Positions 6,486 to 8,083 of a DNA stretch of 8,083 nucleotides are shown here, in pieces (the stretch's first letter is position 1; every line of letters begins with the position of its first letter). The notes beneath the pieces are model-generated. The model made no database searches. It saw nothing but the letters and a program-made list of their open reading frames with translations, and had not been told where the DNA came from. The stretch is taken from positions 1-8,083 of the forward strand of contig JAIRXT010000031.1 of assembly GCA_031268125.1 (NCBI GenBank). The letters are read 5' to 3'. Source of the stretch: Treponema sp. Lineage in GTDB: Bacteria > Spirochaetota > Spirochaetia > Treponematales > Breznakiellaceae. The translations under genes and the position numbers were made by a program.

Positions 6486-8009
6486 TGTTTTAATCTTCCC
6501 GGCAAGCTGCGCATCGGCTCCAAGCGTAACTTCGGTTTGCGCTCCTTCGATAGAAAGCGCGCGGTGATACGCGGTTTCGCTGTTGTTATTTGTGCCGTCA
6601 ATCTTGATGTTGCTGAACACGACCTTCGCCCCGCCCGTTACCTTGACGACCGAGTCGTTGGTGCCGTTTGACCTGGTCAGCGTCCATGGTGTGATAGTGT
6701 CGCTGGTGATGGTGATGGCATCGCCTACGGGCGCGCCACTCAACTCCATAGCCGCATCCACGTCAAGACTGGAAAGGACGATTATCCCCGTCTTGTGTTC
6801 CGGGTTGGCCAGCACTGCGTCGTAGGCTTGGGTAAGGGTTTTGAACGGAGCCGATGGCGTGCCTGCCGAATTGTCAGCCCCCCCGTTGCTCACGTAGAAA
6901 AAGGCGGACTCCGCGGTGAAGTTTACGGCCCCGTTCCCGTTTTTTGCGGGGGCCGCTCCCCAGCTTACCCCTAAAGCAAAGTCGGTGTTTGCGTCCTGGG
7001 GCTTATCGTTTACCCCGTTGCGGATAATCCATACCGGGGGGGAGGCGTTCCAGCCGTTCCAGGCGGCGTCCGGCAGGTTAAAGGGCACGTAGTCCGCATT
7101 AAAGCCGGCGGAATTCTGCACCCCTGCCCGGTCCGTCCCGGTATAAGCACTCACATCCCGGAGAATTTGCATCACGCCCAAGGGTGTAACGTCAGGAAGG
7201 GGAGATAGAGTTTCCTCCGCATCGGTAATATCTTCTCCCTGGACAATCGTCCGGGCCCCCGCAAAAATGGTGCCGGGGTTCGGGGCCGCCTCATACAGGG
7301 CCCGTAATCCGGTTACGTTCCACTTTATGTCCCAGGACCCCGCATCCAGGGGGAGGATATCCCCCAGTACGGCATCCACCGTTGTGCTTCCGCCGGTAAA
7401 CGTTGTGTCCACCACCACCGGATACAGGGTGATGGATATCTTTTGCCCGCGGGATATGCTTGTACTCTTAAAACCCGCCGCCAGCAGCGTAGGCGGGGTA
7501 TCCTGGTACCCATAGCCTGGAGCCGTATAATCCCGCTCCTTGTGGCCCATCAACATCAGGAATTTATAGGTACTCCCATAGGTAAGCCCGGTTACCGTCA
7601 GGGTTGCGCCCTCCTGGTCATCACGTTCTTTGAGAACTTCCTGAAAATCGGCAACGTTCCCATCTTCATCCACCACCACAAGGTGTATGACGTTACGGAT
7701 ACCCGCATACTTAATTTGGTCCGAAGTCAGCCCGGCGATCCCGCGGACCGTGTCATCGACCCACACGTCCAGGGTAAAGGGTTCGCCGCCCGGTATGCCG
7801 GAGGAAGTTCCCCTGTCCGGTGTCTTTTGGGAAGGAAGCGTAACATTCCCGGAGGTATTTTCCGGGAAATTGACCGAAATGGAGTTCAAACATGCCGTCA
7901 ACCCTGCTACCAGCAAAGCTGTCAGCAGTGCCGCCAACGTTGCCGTGATGCCTAGCCGTGAACGCACCTCCTGTTGGGGGGGGGGGGGGGGGGGTAAGGT
8001 TGCCCACAA
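5637..8009 (-). CDS. Repeat-rich surface lipoprotein, predicted beta-helix, frameshifted near its 3' end
   Basis: The open frame has 790 codons from a TTG at 8009. It reads through poly-proline (the C-run), then RSRLG and a hydrophobic stretch (about residues 21-36) ending in the lipobox LTAC with C40 as the lipidated cysteine, so a surface or periplasmic lipoprotein is predicted. Residues about 41-370 are an unrecognised beta-rich region. FYVSNGGADNSAGTPSAPFK (371-390) is a typical opening of a right-handed beta-helix, and repeats follow from about 510. The last 30-odd residues, after VISHNTA, are out-of-frame translation; the true C-terminus is in the frame at 5395-5733. The start is uncertain: ATG at 8052 (AAGG box 7 bases upstream, but out of frame at the present C-run length), TTG at 8009, or GTG at 7967, directly after AGGAG and giving an ideal lipoprotein signal peptide. 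Function is unknown; adhesion or polymer binding is a guess from architecture. Unrelated in function to dnaE. Confidence 0.75.
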   Translation of the reverse strand: MWATLPPPPPPQQEVRSRLGITATLAALLTALLVAGLTACLNSISVNFPENTSGNVTLPSQKTPDRGTSSGIPGGEPFTLDVWVDDTVRGIAGLTSDQIKYAGIRNVIHLVVVDEDGNVADFQEVLKERDDQEGATLTVTGLTYGSTYKFLMLMGHKERDYTAPGYGYQDTPPTLLAAGFKSTSISRGQKISITLYPVVVDTTFTGGSTTVDAVLGDILPLDAGSWDIKWNVTGLRALYEAAPNPGTIFAGARTIVQGEDITDAEETLSPLPDVTPLGVMQILRDVSAYTGTDRAGVQNSAGFNADYVPFNLPDAAWNGWNASPPVWIIRNGVNDKPQDANTDFALGVSWGAAPAKNGNGAVNFTAESAFFYVSNGGADNSAGTPSAPFKTLTQAYDAVLANPEHKTGIIVLSSLDVDAAMELSGAPVGDAITITSDTITPWTLTRSNGTNDSVVKVTGGAKVVFSNIKIDGTNNNSETAYHRALSIEGAQTEVTLGADAQLAGKIKTGSGGGGGVYLGSGKLTMNPFSKITGKAIAPSSSDYTTGGGVYMEGGTFIMNGGTVSGEAVSGGGVFVDDGKFTMEDGEISGCTAPASAFQAATGGAGVYLGYGTFTMNNGMITRNTRNNNNYNSGSSGGGGGVFLGGGVFNMNGGAISHNEAHVTSGSGGGGGVFLLGYGKFNMKGGAISNNEAYVSGVDVGGGGVFLFTGEFNMKDGDTSGVISHNTATGNGGGVYLHGGTFTMEDGATSGVISHNTAAGCTYTAGSSTWITAPLAITRLRTAAAAAAGCI
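5741..5872 (-). repeat. Near-identical 90-bp duplicated unit next to the frameshift
   Basis: The segment starting at 5741 recurs at 5831, exactly 90 bases on. The first 29 bases are identical, and only two mismatches occur in the first 42. The copies encode NTA-related ends and the segment GATSGVISHNTA / GDTSGVISHNTA. The high identity marks a recent duplication, in contrast to the other units of the array, which have diverged. Confidence 0.8.
7976..7994. repeat. Homopolymer of 19 G:C pairs at the 5' end of the lipoprotein gene
   Basis: The plus strand has 19 consecutive G (19 C on the coding strand). The run lies between the upstream ATG (8052) and the signal-peptide codons (from about 7967). 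At 19 C, ATG-8052 leads into a frame that stops at 7753. At 18 or 21 C it is in frame with the lipoprotein. Runs of this kind change length by slipped-strand mispairing and are a known cause of on/off switching of surface proteins in other bacteria. The exact length may also be a sequencing or assembly uncertainty. Confidence 0.9.
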
Positions 8010-8052
8010 TGGGCCACCGGGGCCGGGAAAAGGACTGTGTTTTTTGCAACAT

Positions 8053-8068
8053 AACGGCGCCTTATATC
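8053..8068 (-). promoter_or_regulatory. -10-like box and Shine-Dalgarno-like site before the ATG at 8052
   Basis: The minus strand reads GATATAAGGCGCCGTTATG. AAGG lies 7 bases before ATG-8052 and would serve as a ribosome binding site. TATAAG (8066-8061) also matches a -10 hexamer in 5 of 6 positions. The two readings compete: if it is a -10 box, transcription would start close to the ATG and translation may begin further down. A -35 element would lie at or beyond the window edge. Confidence 0.35.
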
Positions 8069-8083
8069 TTTTAACTGAACCCC

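Noticed and set aside
7753..8052. 99-codon minus-strand frame starting at ATG-8052 taken as a separate gene
   Set aside because: After the C-run it enters a frame without protein-like features. It is better read as the out-of-frame state of the lipoprotein gene.

Overview
The window reads as chromosomal DNA of a spirochaete, most likely a Treponema of the insect-gut type. This is inferred from three things: a dnaE-type replicative polymerase with a Treponema-like layout, a two-repeat YggT protein directly behind it, and a large lipoprotein made of glycine-rich 'GGGVYL..G.F.M..G.IS.N' repeats, a style of surface protein I associate with termite-gut treponemes. No rRNA, tRNA, CRISPR array, transposase or phage gene was seen.

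Layout. Positions 1-288 hold the 3' end of a plus-strand gene of unknown function. Positions 289-517 are a spacer between convergent genes and carry one clear inverted repeat. The other genes run on the minus strand. From right to left they are a repeat-rich surface lipoprotein gene (about 8052/8009 down to 5395, broken by a frameshift near 5740), a long perfect hairpin at its stop codon (5322-5397), dnaE (5176-1115), and a yggT-family gene (1105-518). The yggT ribosome binding site overlaps the dnaE stop codon, so those two form a tightly coupled unit.

Most unusual points. (1) A run of 19 G:C pairs (7976-7994) lies between the best-looking start codon and the lipoprotein signal sequence. The upstream ATG at 8052 is out of frame at 19 C and in frame at 18 or 21 C, as expected for a phase-variable surface protein. 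(2) The same gene has a second frameshift at about 5740. It is explained exactly by loss of 13 bases between GCCG direct repeats, when compared with a near-identical 90-bp neighbour copy. (3) DnaE is 1353 residues long. It carries a tandem duplication of its OB-fold region with a period of exactly 120 residues (360 bp), and a disordered Pro/Ala linker before its C-terminal domain. (4) The PHP domain of this DnaE keeps all nine residues that match the metal ligands of Thermus-type DnaE, so it may be an active exonuclease domain.

DnaE is housekeeping (chromosome replication) and YggT is a small membrane protein of the cell envelope. The lipoprotein is a variable accessory surface protein with no evident functional link to the dnaE unit; the hairpin at 5322-5397 probably separates the two transcripts.
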